A stretch of 64,000 nucleotides of DNA. It comes from Rhodococcoides corynebacterioides (GTDB taxonomy: Bacteria > Actinomycetota > Actinomycetes > Mycobacteriales > Mycobacteriaceae). The notes beneath the pieces were generated by a model. The model saw only the letters and a program-made list of their open reading frames with translations. It made no database searches and was not told the origin of the DNA. The number at the start of each line of letters is the position of its first letter. The stretch's first letter is position 1. The DNA lies in the NCBI RefSeq assembly GCF_019834675.1, contig NZ_JABUBU010000003.1:186001-250000 (forward strand), read 5' to 3'. Shown piece after piece: positions 18,481-29,046 of this stretch. The position numbers and the translations under genes were made by a program.

Positions 18481-18495
18481 CTGGGGGCGTTGAAC

Positions 18496-20198
18496 TCAGG
18501 CGACAGGCACCCGCACGTCCGGAGCACCGAGACGCGCCGCGTCCGCGGTCTCGTCGTCCGGCTGCATCTGCGATTCCCGTTCCGCCGCAACGCGCTTGCG
18601 GTAGTGCTCGATCTCGTCGGCCACGTGCTGCTCGTCCCACCCGAGGATGGGGGCGACCAGCGCGGCGACCTCGGACGCCGCGGCCTCACCACGGTCGTCG
18701 AGCTCGATGGACACGCGAATACGACGGGTGAGGATGTCGTCGAGATGCTGAGCACCCTCATGGCTCGCGGCGTAGACGGCCTCGGCCTTGAGGTACGCCG
18801 GCGCCGTCTCGAGGGGCTGCCCCAGCTCGGGCCGCTCGTCGATCAACGCCAGCACCTCGTGGACCAGAGAGCCGTAGCGACCGAGCAGATGCTCCATCCG
18901 ACCCACCCGGATCCCGGCGCGCTGGGCGGCGAGTTCGCGGGAGTTCCACAGCCCGTAGTACCCCTCGGCACCGAGCAGCGGGATCTTCTCGGTGACGCAC
19001 TCGGGCACCCGACGCTCCAGACCGTGGACCGCGGAATCGACTGCGTCCTTGGCCATCACGCGGTAGGTGGTGTACTTGCCGCCCGCGATGACCGTGAGGC
19101 CTCGGACCGGACTGGACACCGCGTGCTCGCGCGAGAGAGTGCTGGTGGAGTCCGACTCGCCATAGAGCAGCGGACGCAATCCGGCGTAGACGCCGACGAC
19201 GTCCTCGTGGTCCAGCGGATCCTGCAGGAGCCGGTTGACCTCGGTGAGGATGTAGTCGATGTCGCTCTTGCTCGCCGCGGGGTGGGCGAGGTCGAGCTTC
19301 CAGTCGGTGTCGGTGGTGCCGATGATCCAGTGGCTGCCCCACGGAATCACGAACAGCAGCGACTTCGACGTGCGAGTGATGATGCCCGCCGCCGCGTTGA
19401 TCCGGTTGCGCGGCACGACCAGGTGGACGCCCTTGGACGCACGCACCTGGAATTGCCCACGGCCGCCGAGCATCTCCTGGATCTCGTCGGTCCAGACCCC
19501 GGCCGCGTTGATGACGTGCTTGGCCGCGATCTCGAACGACTCCCCCGTCTCGAGGTCCGTGGCGACGACGCCGATCACGCGGTCGCCGTCGCGCAGGAAG
19601 CCGGTGACGCGAGTGCTGTTGACACACAACGCCCCGTACGCCGCCGCAGTCCGCGCGATCATCATGGTGTGCCGGGCGTCGTCGACCTGGCCCTCGTAGA
19701 ACTTGATGGCGCCGCGCAGCGCGGAGCGCTTCCCGGAGGGAAAGGCCTCCAGCGTCTTCTTCTTGCCCAGGTGGCGATGGTGCGACGGCACACCGCGACC
19801 CGCGCCCATGACGTCGTACACCCCGATGCCGAGCCCCGCGTACGGGCGGTCGATCACCTTGAGCAGCGGGTAGAGGAACGGCACCGGGCGCGCGAGGTGC
19901 GGGCACAGATCGTTGAGGACCAGCGACCGCTCCTTGAGCGCCTCGAACACCAACGAGAAGTTGAACTGCTCGAGGTAGCGCAGGCCGCCGTGGAAGAGCT
20001 TGGACGACCGGCTCGAGGTGCCCGCGGCGTAGTCCCGCGCCTCGACGAGACCGACCTTCAATCCGCGGGTGACGGCGTCGAGCGCCGCCCCGGTCCCGAC
20101 GACACCGCCGCCGATGACCAGGACGTCCATCTCCTCGGAGGCGAGGCGGCGCAACGCCTCACGACGCGCGTCGGGACTCAGTGCTGTGCTGGTGGTTG

Positions 20199-20202
<4 letters not shown>
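18496..20202 (-). CDS. glpD: Aerobic glycerol-3-phosphate dehydrogenase
   Basis: FAD enzyme of 568 aa: dinucleotide-binding [57 protein letters not shown] and [14 protein letters not shown] are all GlpD marks. It oxidises glycerol-3-phosphate to DHAP at the membrane, passing electrons to quinone. Its start overlaps the glpK stop (ATGA). It ends the glpF-glpK-glpD operon and is followed by a strong terminator. Confidence 0.95.
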
Positions 20203-21710
<1,508 letters not shown>

Positions 21711-21750
21711 CGGTTCTCCATCTCGGCAGGGGTAACGGGGTGAACGGTGG

Positions 21751-22593
21751 TCATGCGGTCTTGTCGCTCTCGGGAAGACGTCCGGGCTCGAGTGCGCCCT
21801 CGTCGTCGGCGGGCGGGAGGTGCTTGCCGACCAGACGGTCGTAGAGGAACACCCCGATGGGCCCGCCGATCAGCGGTCCCACGATGGGGACCCAGAAGTA
21901 GAGGCTGCCGTACTGATCGCGCCATGCCCCACCGTATCCCGTGATGTACGACGCGAGGCGGGGTCCGAGATCGCGGGCCGGGTTGATCGCGTACCCGGCG
22001 TTGGTGCCCCACGCGAAGCCGATGGCGACGACGATCAGGCCGATCACGAACGGGGCGATGTTCGCCATCGGCGGGCTGTTGCGCTTGTCGGTGACGGCGA
22101 CGATGAGGAACAGCAGGATCGCCGTGCCGATGATCTGGTCGATCAGCGCGGACTGCAGGCTCACCGGCAGGGTTCCGTTGCCGGGCAAGGTGGAGAAGAT
22201 CGTCTGCGTGGCCGACGTGTGCTCGGGATCGATCGCGGTGATCATGTCGTTGTAGTTCCACCGCACGATCAGCGCGGCGACGAACGCGCCGAGCATCTGC
22301 GCGGCGACGTACGGTCCGACCTTGGCCCACGAGAAGTCGCGGAACAGGGCGAACGACACCGTCACCGCGGGATTGAGGTGGGCACCCGTCGCGCGTCCGG
22401 CGACGTAGATGCCGAACATGACGCCGAGGCCCCAGGCCCAGGCGATGGAGTCGTGGTCACCGAGGCTGCCCGCCTCGCCGCCCGAGACCACCTGGGCCAC
22501 GACGCCCACGCCGAACAGAATGAGAATCATCGTTCCGGCGAACTCGGCCGCCATCTCCGCACCCAGGCCCCACTTGGCCCGCTTTTCCGTCAT
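21751..22593 (-). CDS. glpF: Glycerol uptake facilitator (aquaglyceroporin)
   Basis: MIP-family channel of 280 aa with both NPA boxes, [11 protein letters not shown] and [12 protein letters not shown]. The Asp after the second NPA box (NPARD) is the usual mark of glycerol facilitators rather than strict water channels. Six membrane segments can be traced. It is the first gene of glpFKD, with the SorC-type regulator transcribed divergently. Confidence 0.94.
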   Translation of the reverse strand: MTEKRAKWGLGAEMAAEFAGTMILILFGVGVVAQVVSGGEAGSLGDHDSIAWAWGLGVMFGIYVAGRATGAHLNPAVTVSFALFRDFSWAKVGPYVAAQMLGAFVAALIVRWNYNDMITAIDPEHTSATQTIFSTLPGNGTLPVSLQSALIDQIIGTAILLFLIVAVTDKRNSPPMANIAPFVIGLIVVAIGFAWGTNAGYAINPARDLGPRLASYITGYGGAWRDQYGSLYFWVPIVGPLIGGPIGVFLYDRLVGKHLPPADDEGALEPGRLPESDKTA

Positions 22594-22679
22594 CGTCGTC
22601 CCTCCGCATTTGTGATGCGCGCCATAGAAGCGCTCGGTGAGGTCAGACTAGATCCAGGTGCACGTCGGCACACAACGTC

Positions 22680-22693
22680 TGCACATATGTGCA
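22680..22693. promoter_or_regulatory. Palindromic operator between glpF and SorC-type regulator
   Basis: TGCACATATGTGCA is a perfect 14-bp palindrome. A further TGCAC half-site is at 22659-22663. It lies 21 bp before the regulator start and 86 bp before glpF, well placed to control both divergent promoters. Confidence 0.6.
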
Positions 22694-22714
22694 AATCGGA
22701 CTACGGTGGGCGCC

Positions 22715-23698
22715 GTGGCCATCGAACTCGCCCCGTCGCCCACCACCGATCCGCGCACGTCCGACGCCGTGCGGGCCGCGCGGCTCTACTACTTCCAGGA
22801 TCTGACGATGGCGGCCATCGGCCGCGAGCTGGGCGTCTCCCGCTCGACGGTCTCGCGCCTCATCACCTTCGCCCGCGAATCCGGGCTGGTGGAGATCAAG
22901 ATCAGCACGGCCCTCGGCCAGGGGCCGAGCCTCGAGCGGGCGTTCGCCGACCGCTACGGCGTGCGGGCCCACGTGGTGCCCGTGCCCGAGTCGGTGAGCG
23001 ACGTCGACCGCCTCGACCGCGTCGCGATGTTCGCGGGGCGCCTGCTCACGACGTTCGTCACCTCGGACATGGTGGTCGGGGTCGCGTGGGGAACGACGGT
23101 CAGCGCGGTGAGCCGACACGTCGCACCCAAGCGCACCCACAACTCGCACGTGGTCCAGTTGAACGGCGCGGCGAACACCCGCACCACCGGCGTCTCCTAC
23201 GCGACGGACATCGTCCGGACCATCGGCGACGCGTACGGCGCTGTGCCGCAGGGCTTTCCGGTGCCCGCACTGTTCGACTACCCCGAGACACGGCGGCTGC
23301 TGTGGCGGGAGCGCTCGATCAAGCGCGTCCTCGATCTGCGAGATCGCATGCAGCTGGCGCTGTTCGGCATCGGCGTGCACGGAGGTGCAGTGCCCAGCCA
23401 CGTCTACAGCGCCGGGTATCTCGAGAAGTCGGATCTCGCGGAACTCGACCGGGACGGCGTGGTGGGCGACATCGCCACCGTCTTCTTCCGGTCCGACGGC
23501 AGTTACGACCGCATCGCGCTCAACGACCGGGCGAGCGGGCCGACGCTCGACGCTTTGAAAGGCGTTCCCCGACGGCTCTGCGTCGTCGCCGGCGAGGACA
23601 AACTGCGCGCCCTGCACGCCGCCCTCGCCGGCGGTCTGATCACGGACCTCGTGATCGACGACCTCAGCGCCGCAACCCTTCTCGCCCGCTCGACCTGA
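22715..23698 (+). CDS. SorC/DeoR-family sugar-binding transcriptional regulator
   Basis: 327 aa: an N-terminal HTH (YYFQDLTMAAIGRELGVSRSTVSRLI) and a SorC-type sugar-phosphate-binding domain (MVVGVAWGTTVSAV, FGIGVHGGAVPS, VAGEDKLRALHAAL). GTG 22715 is taken as start because homology begins after it and a start further upstream would lie inside the palindrome. Divergence from glpFKD suggests it controls glycerol uptake in place of the usual DeoR-type GlpR; the ligand may be glycerol-3-phosphate or DHAP (inference). Confidence 0.85.
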   Translation: MAIELAPSPTTDPRTSDAVRAARLYYFQDLTMAAIGRELGVSRSTVSRLITFARESGLVEIKISTALGQGPSLERAFADRYGVRAHVVPVPESVSDVDRLDRVAMFAGRLLTTFVTSDMVVGVAWGTTVSAVSRHVAPKRTHNSHVVQLNGAANTRTTGVSYATDIVRTIGDAYGAVPQGFPVPALFDYPETRRLLWRERSIKRVLDLRDRMQLALFGIGVHGGAVPSHVYSAGYLEKSDLAELDRDGVVGDIATVFFRSDGSYDRIALNDRASGPTLDALKGVPRRLCVVAGEDKLRALHAALAGGLITDLVIDDLSAATLLARST

Positions 23699-23714
23699 CC
23701 CGACCCCGTCGCGG

Positions 23715-24572
23715 TCAGGCCTTCTTCGTCGTCCCCGGCAGGAACCCCGCCGCGATCACGGCCTTGACGTAGGGACGCGCGGAGGTCAGCAGGCCCTCGG
23801 CGTCCGGGACGTCGCGCCAGATCGACGACGCCAGGCGATCGGTGCGTTCCTCGATGCGGCGGTCGAGCTCGACTCCGTTGTCGGAGAGGGCTTCCGCGTC
23901 CGGCTGCAGGAGCCCGCGGGTGCGCAGTCCGTCGATCGCCGCGCCCCACTGCTCGTCGGACCACCCCCGCGTGATCTGCGTGATGCGGCGCCCGAGCGTC
24001 CGGCGCCCCGCCGGATCCGGGTGCTCCGCCTCGTGGAAGACCACGGCCTCGGTCGGATCCAGCTCCGCGTCGACCAGGGCGGCCAGGTGACCGTCGCCCC
24101 GCCACTCCCGCAGGACCGCGATCGCGTGCCACAGCGCGAGGTGCGGGGCATCCGGGTGACTCGACGCGTGCCAGGCGGCGGAGAGTGGCCGGCCGGCGAA
24201 GTCGGCCCGGTCCCCGATCTCGTGCAACCGGCGAGCGAGATCCGCGAGCTGCGGATCTCCGGCCCGCTCCCCCAGCGCGTCCGCCAGCACGGTGTCCAGC
24301 GCGGCCCACCGGCGGTCCGACACTCGCTCCAACCCGACCTCCACCGCCGCCGGCCACGCCGTCGCGACCAGAGCGGGCGAGAAGTTGTAGAACGTCGACG
24401 CCACGACGGCCGGCGCGCACGGACCCAGCGGCGCACCGCGGGCGCCCACGTAGAACGCGTGTCCGTCGAGCCCGGTGTCGGCATAGGCGTTCGGAAGATC
24501 GGGATTGAAGTAGGCGGCCACGTGATACGGCTCGAGCGTCGAGTAGGCCAGGCGGGCGAGGGTGGACGTCAT
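23715..24572 (-). CDS. SCO6745-like protein
   Basis: Cytoplasmic protein of 285 aa related to actinobacterial SCO6745-type proteins, a family of unclear function with a winged-helix-like C-terminal part. Recognisable blocks are LEPYHVAAYFNPD, GHAFYVGARGAPLG and VVASTFYNFSPALV, followed by ALSDNGVELDRRIEERTD. The start MTSTLARLA is chosen because the reading frame upstream only translates the 24-bp tandem repeat. It converges on the SorC gene with a 16-bp gap. Confidence 0.7.
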   Translation of the reverse strand: MTSTLARLAYSTLEPYHVAAYFNPDLPNAYADTGLDGHAFYVGARGAPLGPCAPAVVASTFYNFSPALVATAWPAAVEVGLERVSDRRWAALDTVLADALGERAGDPQLADLARRLHEIGDRADFAGRPLSAAWHASSHPDAPHLALWHAIAVLREWRGDGHLAALVDAELDPTEAVVFHEAEHPDPAGRRTLGRRITQITRGWSDEQWGAAIDGLRTRGLLQPDAEALSDNGVELDRRIEERTDRLASSIWRDVPDAEGLLTSARPYVKAVIAAGFLPGTTKKA

Positions 24573-24590
24573 ACGTCCGACGGTAGTGGT

Positions 24591-24734
24591 CACGGCATCA
24601 CGCCGTGGCGGCATCACGGCATCACGCCGTGGCGGCATCACCGCGTCACGCCGTGGCGGCATCACCGCGTCACGCCGTGGCGGCATCACCGCGTCACGCC
24701 GTGGCGGCATCACCGCGTCACGCCGTGACGACGT
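24591..24734. repeat. Six-copy 24-bp tandem repeat
   Basis: Six head-to-tail 24-bp units. Units 1-2 (24591-24638) begin CACGGCATCACGCCGTGG, units 3-6 begin CACCGCGTCACGCCGTGG, and the last unit decays after 16 bases. Each unit can fold a short ACGGC/GCCGT-type hairpin. The array fills the gap before the SCO6745-like gene and the last unit includes the stop codon of the upstream ABC-2 permease (24718-24720). There are no spacers, so it is not CRISPR; it is a likely variable-number repeat. Confidence 0.9.
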
Positions 24735-25482
24735 CTCGCCGATCGAGAACACGGACGGCGATCGCCGTGACCACACCACCGAGCACCACCGTCGCTGCGA
24801 GGACCGCGGCGACGGAACCGGCGGTGAGCGCGCCGGAATCGCCGAACGCGCCCGACGCGAGCTGGCTGGCCCGCGTCGCGAGCGCGTAGGGCAGGACGGC
24901 GATGGCCGCGTGCACCTTCGCCGTCATCAGCACCACGGCGAGGCCCGCGCCGACCAGCGCGACCCCGATGGGCGCCGCGAACGAGCGCATGACCATCGAC
25001 AGCAGGGACTGCAGCGCGGCCAGGGGGACCACCGCCGCGGCCGTCACCGCCGCCACCGCGAGGTACCGCGGAGGAAGGGCGCCGTCCAGACCGAAGAACG
25101 CCGCGCCGAGCACCCACACGGCAGCGAGTTGCACGGCCAGCATGGCGATTCCGAGCCCCGCAACAACGGCAGTCTTGGCCACCACGATGCGCGCCGAGGA
25201 CACCGGACCGGACATCAACGCGGTCCAGTTGCCGCCGCGATGCTCCGGCCGCCAGACGAGCGACGCCAGCACGGCGACCCCCGGGGCCAGCGGGAACAGA
25301 CCGAAGAACACGGCGGTACCCAGCCACAGCGTGTCCCATCCCTCGGCCAGTCCGGTGCCGGACGCCGCAGTGTCGGACAGAACAGTGTTGACGACCCCCA
25401 GCGCGGACATGACGAGAGGAAGGACCACCACGACGGCCCACACCTGAGAACGCTTCAGCTTGAGCACTTCTGCGGACAGCAT
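24718..25482 (-). CDS. ABC-2 type permease (second)
   Basis: Membrane protein of 254 aa with about six hydrophobic segments, beginning MLSAEVLKLKRSQVW, a common ABC-2 start. GGAGG lies 8 nt before the ATG at 25482, and the gene starts 2 nt after the stop of the other permease. With the ATPase and sister permease it forms an exporter of the bacitracin/lantibiotic-resistance type. Its C-terminus (DRRDVVTA) is encoded inside the last unit of the tandem repeat. Confidence 0.82.
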   Translation of the reverse strand: MLSAEVLKLKRSQVWAVVVVLPLVMSALGVVNTVLSDTAASGTGLAEGWDTLWLGTAVFFGLFPLAPGVAVLASLVWRPEHRGGNWTALMSGPVSSARIVVAKTAVVAGLGIAMLAVQLAAVWVLGAAFFGLDGALPPRYLAVAAVTAAAVVPLAALQSLLSMVMRSFAAPIGVALVGAGLAVVLMTAKVHAAIAVLPYALATRASQLASGAFGDSGALTAGSVAAVLAATVVLGGVVTAIAVRVLDRRDVVTA

Positions 25483-25484
25483 GC

Positions 25485-26270
25485 TCAGACCTCCTGTCGA
25501 TCGAGTCGCCGGGTCGCCACGACGACGCCGGCGGTGGCCAGCAATGCCGACGCGACGACGCTGACGTAGGACGGCTGCAGGGTCACCACCGATTCGCCCG
25601 CGTAGTCGGCGGCGGCGATCAGCGACCAGTACCCCCACGGCGTCAGATGTGCTGCCCACCCCGGCAATCCGGACGAGCAGATCGCGACCACCGTGCCGAC
25701 GATGCCCACACCCAGCGGGATCAGCTGATTGTCGACGCGGGCCGAGATCAGCACCTGCACGGCCAGGACCACCAGGGAGACCACGATCGCGGCCACGGTG
25801 TAGCCGAGCCACAGAGACACCGGGAAGGGGCCCGTGGCCCCCAGTGCCCGGGTCAGGAGCGCCACGACGACGGACGCGCCGCCGGTGCCGACGGCGACCG
25901 CCGCGGCGAGCACCCCCAGCTTGGCGCGGCAGAGCCGGCCCGGTGCGACTCCCGTGGTGCGGCCCAGCAGCCATCCTCCGCCCTGGTGCTCGATGTCGAC
26001 GGCACGGCTGGCGAGGATCGCCAGGATCACCGGGGACGCGACGGGAACGGCCAACGACAGCCCCGCCAAGGGCAGAGCAGCCGTGAGGTCACCGTCGGTG
26101 GACGCTCCCGCGAGCGTGCCGACGAGGGTGAGCCCCACGATGCCGACGGCGAGCAGCGCGGTCACGAGGCCGATCCGGAGATGCCGGCACTTCGCGATCT
26201 CGTTGCGCAGCAACGTCGCCGGGCCCGGTTCGAGGCGGACGGAGCTTACGGTGCGTGTCTCGGTGGTCAC
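25485..26270 (-). CDS. ABC-2 type permease (first)
   Basis: Membrane protein of 261 aa with six predicted segments, starting GTG 26270 that overlaps the ATPase stop (GTGA), with GGAGG 6 nt upstream. The soluble start ends with LLRNEIAKCRHLRIGL before the first membrane helix, as in BcrB-like permeases. It is partner to the second permease and the ATPase. Confidence 0.82.
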   Translation of the reverse strand: MTTETRTVSSVRLEPGPATLLRNEIAKCRHLRIGLVTALLAVGIVGLTLVGTLAGASTDGDLTAALPLAGLSLAVPVASPVILAILASRAVDIEHQGGGWLLGRTTGVAPGRLCRAKLGVLAAAVAVGTGGASVVVALLTRALGATGPFPVSLWLGYTVAAIVVSLVVLAVQVLISARVDNQLIPLGVGIVGTVVAICSSGLPGWAAHLTPWGYWSLIAAADYAGESVVTLQPSYVSVVASALLATAGVVVATRRLDRQEV

Positions 26271-27169
26271 GGTCGACCTCCGCTCGTCAGGGACATGAAG
26301 ACGTCCTCGAGGGACTGCTCGTCGCGCCGGACACCGAACACGCCCGCGCCGGCGCCGACGAGGTCCTCCACCACCCGCGCCGTCGTGCGATCGTCGATGC
26401 CCGACACCCGCACGGTGTGACCGTCCACCCGAGCCGGAAGATCCTTCCGCAGAACGGGTCCGACGCGGGAGGGATCGACCGTGTCGATGAGGACGTCGGG
26501 GGTGACGGCGCTGGTGAGGTCGGTCCGCGAGCCCTGGAAGATCATTCGGCCGCCGCTGAGGATGCCGAGGACGTCGGCGGTCTTGTCGATCTCGCCCAGC
26601 AGGTGACTCGAGACCATCACGGTGACGCCGGTCGACGCCAGGTGGCGGAGCAGTCCGCGGATCTCCTCGATGCCGGCGGGATCGAGACCGTTGGTGGGCT
26701 CGTCGAGAATCAGCAGTCGGGGTTCGCGGGCCAGTGCCATGGCGATACCGAGGCGCTGCTTCATTCCCAGGGAGTAGTGCCGCACCTTCTTGTCCATCTG
26801 GTCCTGCAGGCGAACGGTGCGCACGGCGCGCTCGACCTGATCGTTCCGCAGGCCAAGACTGCGCTGCACGATCCGAAGGTTCTCCGCCCCGGTGAGATGG
26901 CCGTAGCCGGGCGGCGCCTCGATGAGCGACCCCACGCCCGCGAGCAGGTCGCGACGGGTCTCCCGCGTCATGGGGCGACCGAACAGCTCGATGCGGCCAC
27001 TGGTCGGGGCGATCAGGGACAGCAGCATCTTCATGGTCGTCGACTTGCCCGAGCCGTTGGGTCCGAGGAAGCCGTAGACGCAGCCCTCGGGAATCCGCAG
27101 GTGCAGGTCGTCGACCACGGTCGTGGAGCCGTACCGTTTGCCGAGTGCCTGTGTGCTGACGATGTCCAT
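26267..27169 (-). CDS. ABC exporter ATP-binding protein
   Basis: 300 aa with Walker A GPNGSGKST, signature YSLGMKQRLGIAMAL, Walker B LLILDEPTNGLD and H-loop SSH, matching the BcrA/drug-exporter subfamily, plus a C-terminal ~80-aa tail. It lies 84 bp downstream of the response regulator gene, so the upstream two-component system probably controls this exporter, as is common for antimicrobial-peptide sensing modules. Confidence 0.87.
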   Translation of the reverse strand: MDIVSTQALGKRYGSTTVVDDLHLRIPEGCVYGFLGPNGSGKSTTMKMLLSLIAPTSGRIELFGRPMTRETRRDLLAGVGSLIEAPPGYGHLTGAENLRIVQRSLGLRNDQVERAVRTVRLQDQMDKKVRHYSLGMKQRLGIAMALAREPRLLILDEPTNGLDPAGIEEIRGLLRHLASTGVTVMVSSHLLGEIDKTADVLGILSGGRMIFQGSRTDLTSAVTPDVLIDTVDPSRVGPVLRKDLPARVDGHTVRVSGIDDRTTARVVEDLVGAGAGVFGVRRDEQSLEDVFMSLTSGGRP

Positions 27170-27253
27170 GCCGCCACTCTGCTCGGCGGCGGCGCCGAAA
27201 TCGTCAGCCCGAGGATGGAACTTCGGGGGTATACCTGAGTAGGAGGTCGGACC

Positions 27254-27904
27254 TCAGGACCGATCCATCAGACCGTTCTCGTACGCCGCGATGACCGCCT
27301 GCGTGCGGTCGCGGAGGCCGAGTTTCGCCAGGATGCGGCCGACGTGCGCCTTGACCGTCACCTCCGAGACCTCCAGGGCCGCGCCGATCTCGGCGTTGGA
27401 CAAACCCGACGCGATCGCCCGGAGAACCTCGAGCTCGCGGGGGGTGAGGTCGGCCAGTTCTCCGCCGGTCGCGGGCGGGGGTACGCCGCGGGTGAAGTGG
27501 CCCACCAACCGCCGCGTGGTCGACGGAGCGACCACCGCGTCACCGTCCCGCACGTGTCCCAGGGCGGCGACCAACTCGTCGACCGGGCCGTCCTTGAGAA
27601 GGAAGCCGCTGGCTCCGTTGCGCAGGGCGTCGAACGCGTACTCGTCGAGATCGAAGGTGGTCAGGATCAACACCTTCGGCGCGCCCGGGTGCCGACACAG
27701 TTCACGGGTGGCCGCCACCCCGTCCATCACCGGCATCCGCACGTCCATCACGACGACGTCGGGACTCGTCTCCCGCACCACCTCGAGCGCCGCGCGCCCG
27801 TCCGCGGCCTCGCCGACCACCTCGACGCCGCGGGCCTCGAGCACCATGCGCAGGCCCGTGCGCACCAGGTCCTGATCGTCGACCAGCACCACCCGAATGC
27901 TCAT
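27254..27904 (-). CDS. NarL/FixJ-family response regulator
   Basis: 216 aa. Receiver domain with VVLVDDQDLVR and the phospho-acceptor in VVVMDVRMPVMDG, then a LuxR-type HTH (LTPRELEVLRAIASGLSNAEIG). ATG 27904 overlaps the stop of the kinase gene (ATGA). Probably activates the adjacent ABC exporter operon. Confidence 0.92.
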   Translation of the reverse strand: MSIRVVLVDDQDLVRTGLRMVLEARGVEVVGEAADGRAALEVVRETSPDVVVMDVRMPVMDGVAATRELCRHPGAPKVLILTTFDLDEYAFDALRNGASGFLLKDGPVDELVAALGHVRDGDAVVAPSTTRRLVGHFTRGVPPPATGGELADLTPRELEVLRAIASGLSNAEIGAALEVSEVTVKAHVGRILAKLGLRDRTQAVIAAYENGLMDRS

Positions 27905-29040
27905 GTGGACACCGGGATCCACGCGTGGACGACGAACCCGTGGTCGGCCGGTTCGGCGGTCAGCCTGCCGCCCACCGCCCCGACGCGCTCACGCATTCCG
28001 ATCACCCCCAGTCCACCGGTGGCGGTGTCACCGCCCCGCCCGTCGTCGGTCACGGACACGGCGACTCCGTCGTCGGTCCACCGCATGCACACCTCGACCG
28101 TCTCGACGGGCCCGGCGTGCTTCCGGACGTTGGTCAGTGCTTCCTGGACCACACGGTAGATCACGAGTTCCGTTCCCGCCGTGGGACTGCGCGGCGTCCC
28201 TTCCACGCGCAACGTGACGGGAACCCCGACCGTCCGCGACAGGTCCAGCAGGTCCCCCAGGCCGGCAAGGGTCGGCTGCGGATCCGACGCCTCGTCCTCC
28301 GACCGGAGAACCGACAGCATGGACCGCATCTCCGTCATCGCGTGGCGGCCGGTGTCGCGCACCGACAGCATCGCGCTGCGGGCGCGGTCCGGGTCGGTGT
28401 CCGCCATCGACGCCGCCCCCTCGGACAGCAGAACGATGGCGCTCAGACCGTGGGAGACGACGTCGTGCAACTCGCGGGCGATCCGCGCCCGCTCGTCGAG
28501 AACGGCAATGCGCGTGCCGGTTTCGCGCTCACGCTCGGCCTGCAGCGCGCGCTCCTCCAGGCTCTCGACGTACAGGCGGCGGGTCCGCGTCAGGGTGCCG
28601 AGCAACCAGGCGACGAGCACCGCCGCGACGAACACCCCGATGTCGCCCGGCGAGAGGCCGTCGGCGTCGCGGGCGGGCACCGTGACCGCGAGGGTCCATC
28701 CCGCGGCGACGGCGGCCGCGGGGACCGAGACGGTCCACGGGCGCGCCGTGGCCACCGCGAACAGCGTCAGCGCCACCATGACGTCGGCGACCAACAGTCC
28801 CAGCCCGACCAGCGGCTGCACGAAGGCGGCCGTCATCACGAGGCCGAAGGCGAGGACGGGCCGGCGCCGGGAGATCAGGTACGGAACGCAGAGCCCGACC
28901 GGAACGAGCAGCGCCGCAGGGGAAGCCGTGCCCTGGATCGGCAGGTTGTAGGCGAAGACGATCACGGCGACGGCGACGTCCAGCCTGCGCCGCACCGCCG
29001 CAGACATCCGGGAGGGAGTCGGTAGCGCCATCGTGGTCAC
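27901..29040 (-). CDS. NarL-type sensor histidine kinase
   Basis: 379 aa: about five to six membrane helices (to ~residue 150), a short linker, the HisKA_3 box ARIARELHDVVSHGLSAIVLL (phospho-acceptor His) and an HATPase domain (VVQEALTNVRKHAG, VTDDGRGG, GLGVIGMRERV). No large extracellular domain, so it senses through its membrane part. GTG 29040 is followed by an alternative ATG 9 nt on. Cognate regulator is the overlapping downstream gene. Confidence 0.9.
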   Translation of the reverse strand: MTTMALPTPSRMSAAVRRRLDVAVAVIVFAYNLPIQGTASPAALLVPVGLCVPYLISRRRPVLAFGLVMTAAFVQPLVGLGLLVADVMVALTLFAVATARPWTVSVPAAAVAAGWTLAVTVPARDADGLSPGDIGVFVAAVLVAWLLGTLTRTRRLYVESLEERALQAERERETGTRIAVLDERARIARELHDVVSHGLSAIVLLSEGAASMADTDPDRARSAMLSVRDTGRHAMTEMRSMLSVLRSEDEASDPQPTLAGLGDLLDLSRTVGVPVTLRVEGTPRSPTAGTELVIYRVVQEALTNVRKHAGPVETVEVCMRWTDDGVAVSVTDDGRGGDTATGGLGVIGMRERVGAVGGRLTAEPADHGFVVHAWIPVST

Positions 29041-29046
29041 CGTAAC

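Larger units (their letters stand above)
18196..18495. other. Intergenic region between frcB-like gene and glpD
   Basis: About 300 bases without a gene. It holds the 5' region of the sugar operon with the LacI-type operators (18262-18287) and the glpD terminator hairpin (18449-18480). Nothing else stands out. Confidence 0.6.

Noticed and set aside
24591..24734. CRISPR-like array
   Set aside because: Units are contiguous 24-mers without spacers and no cas gene is present.
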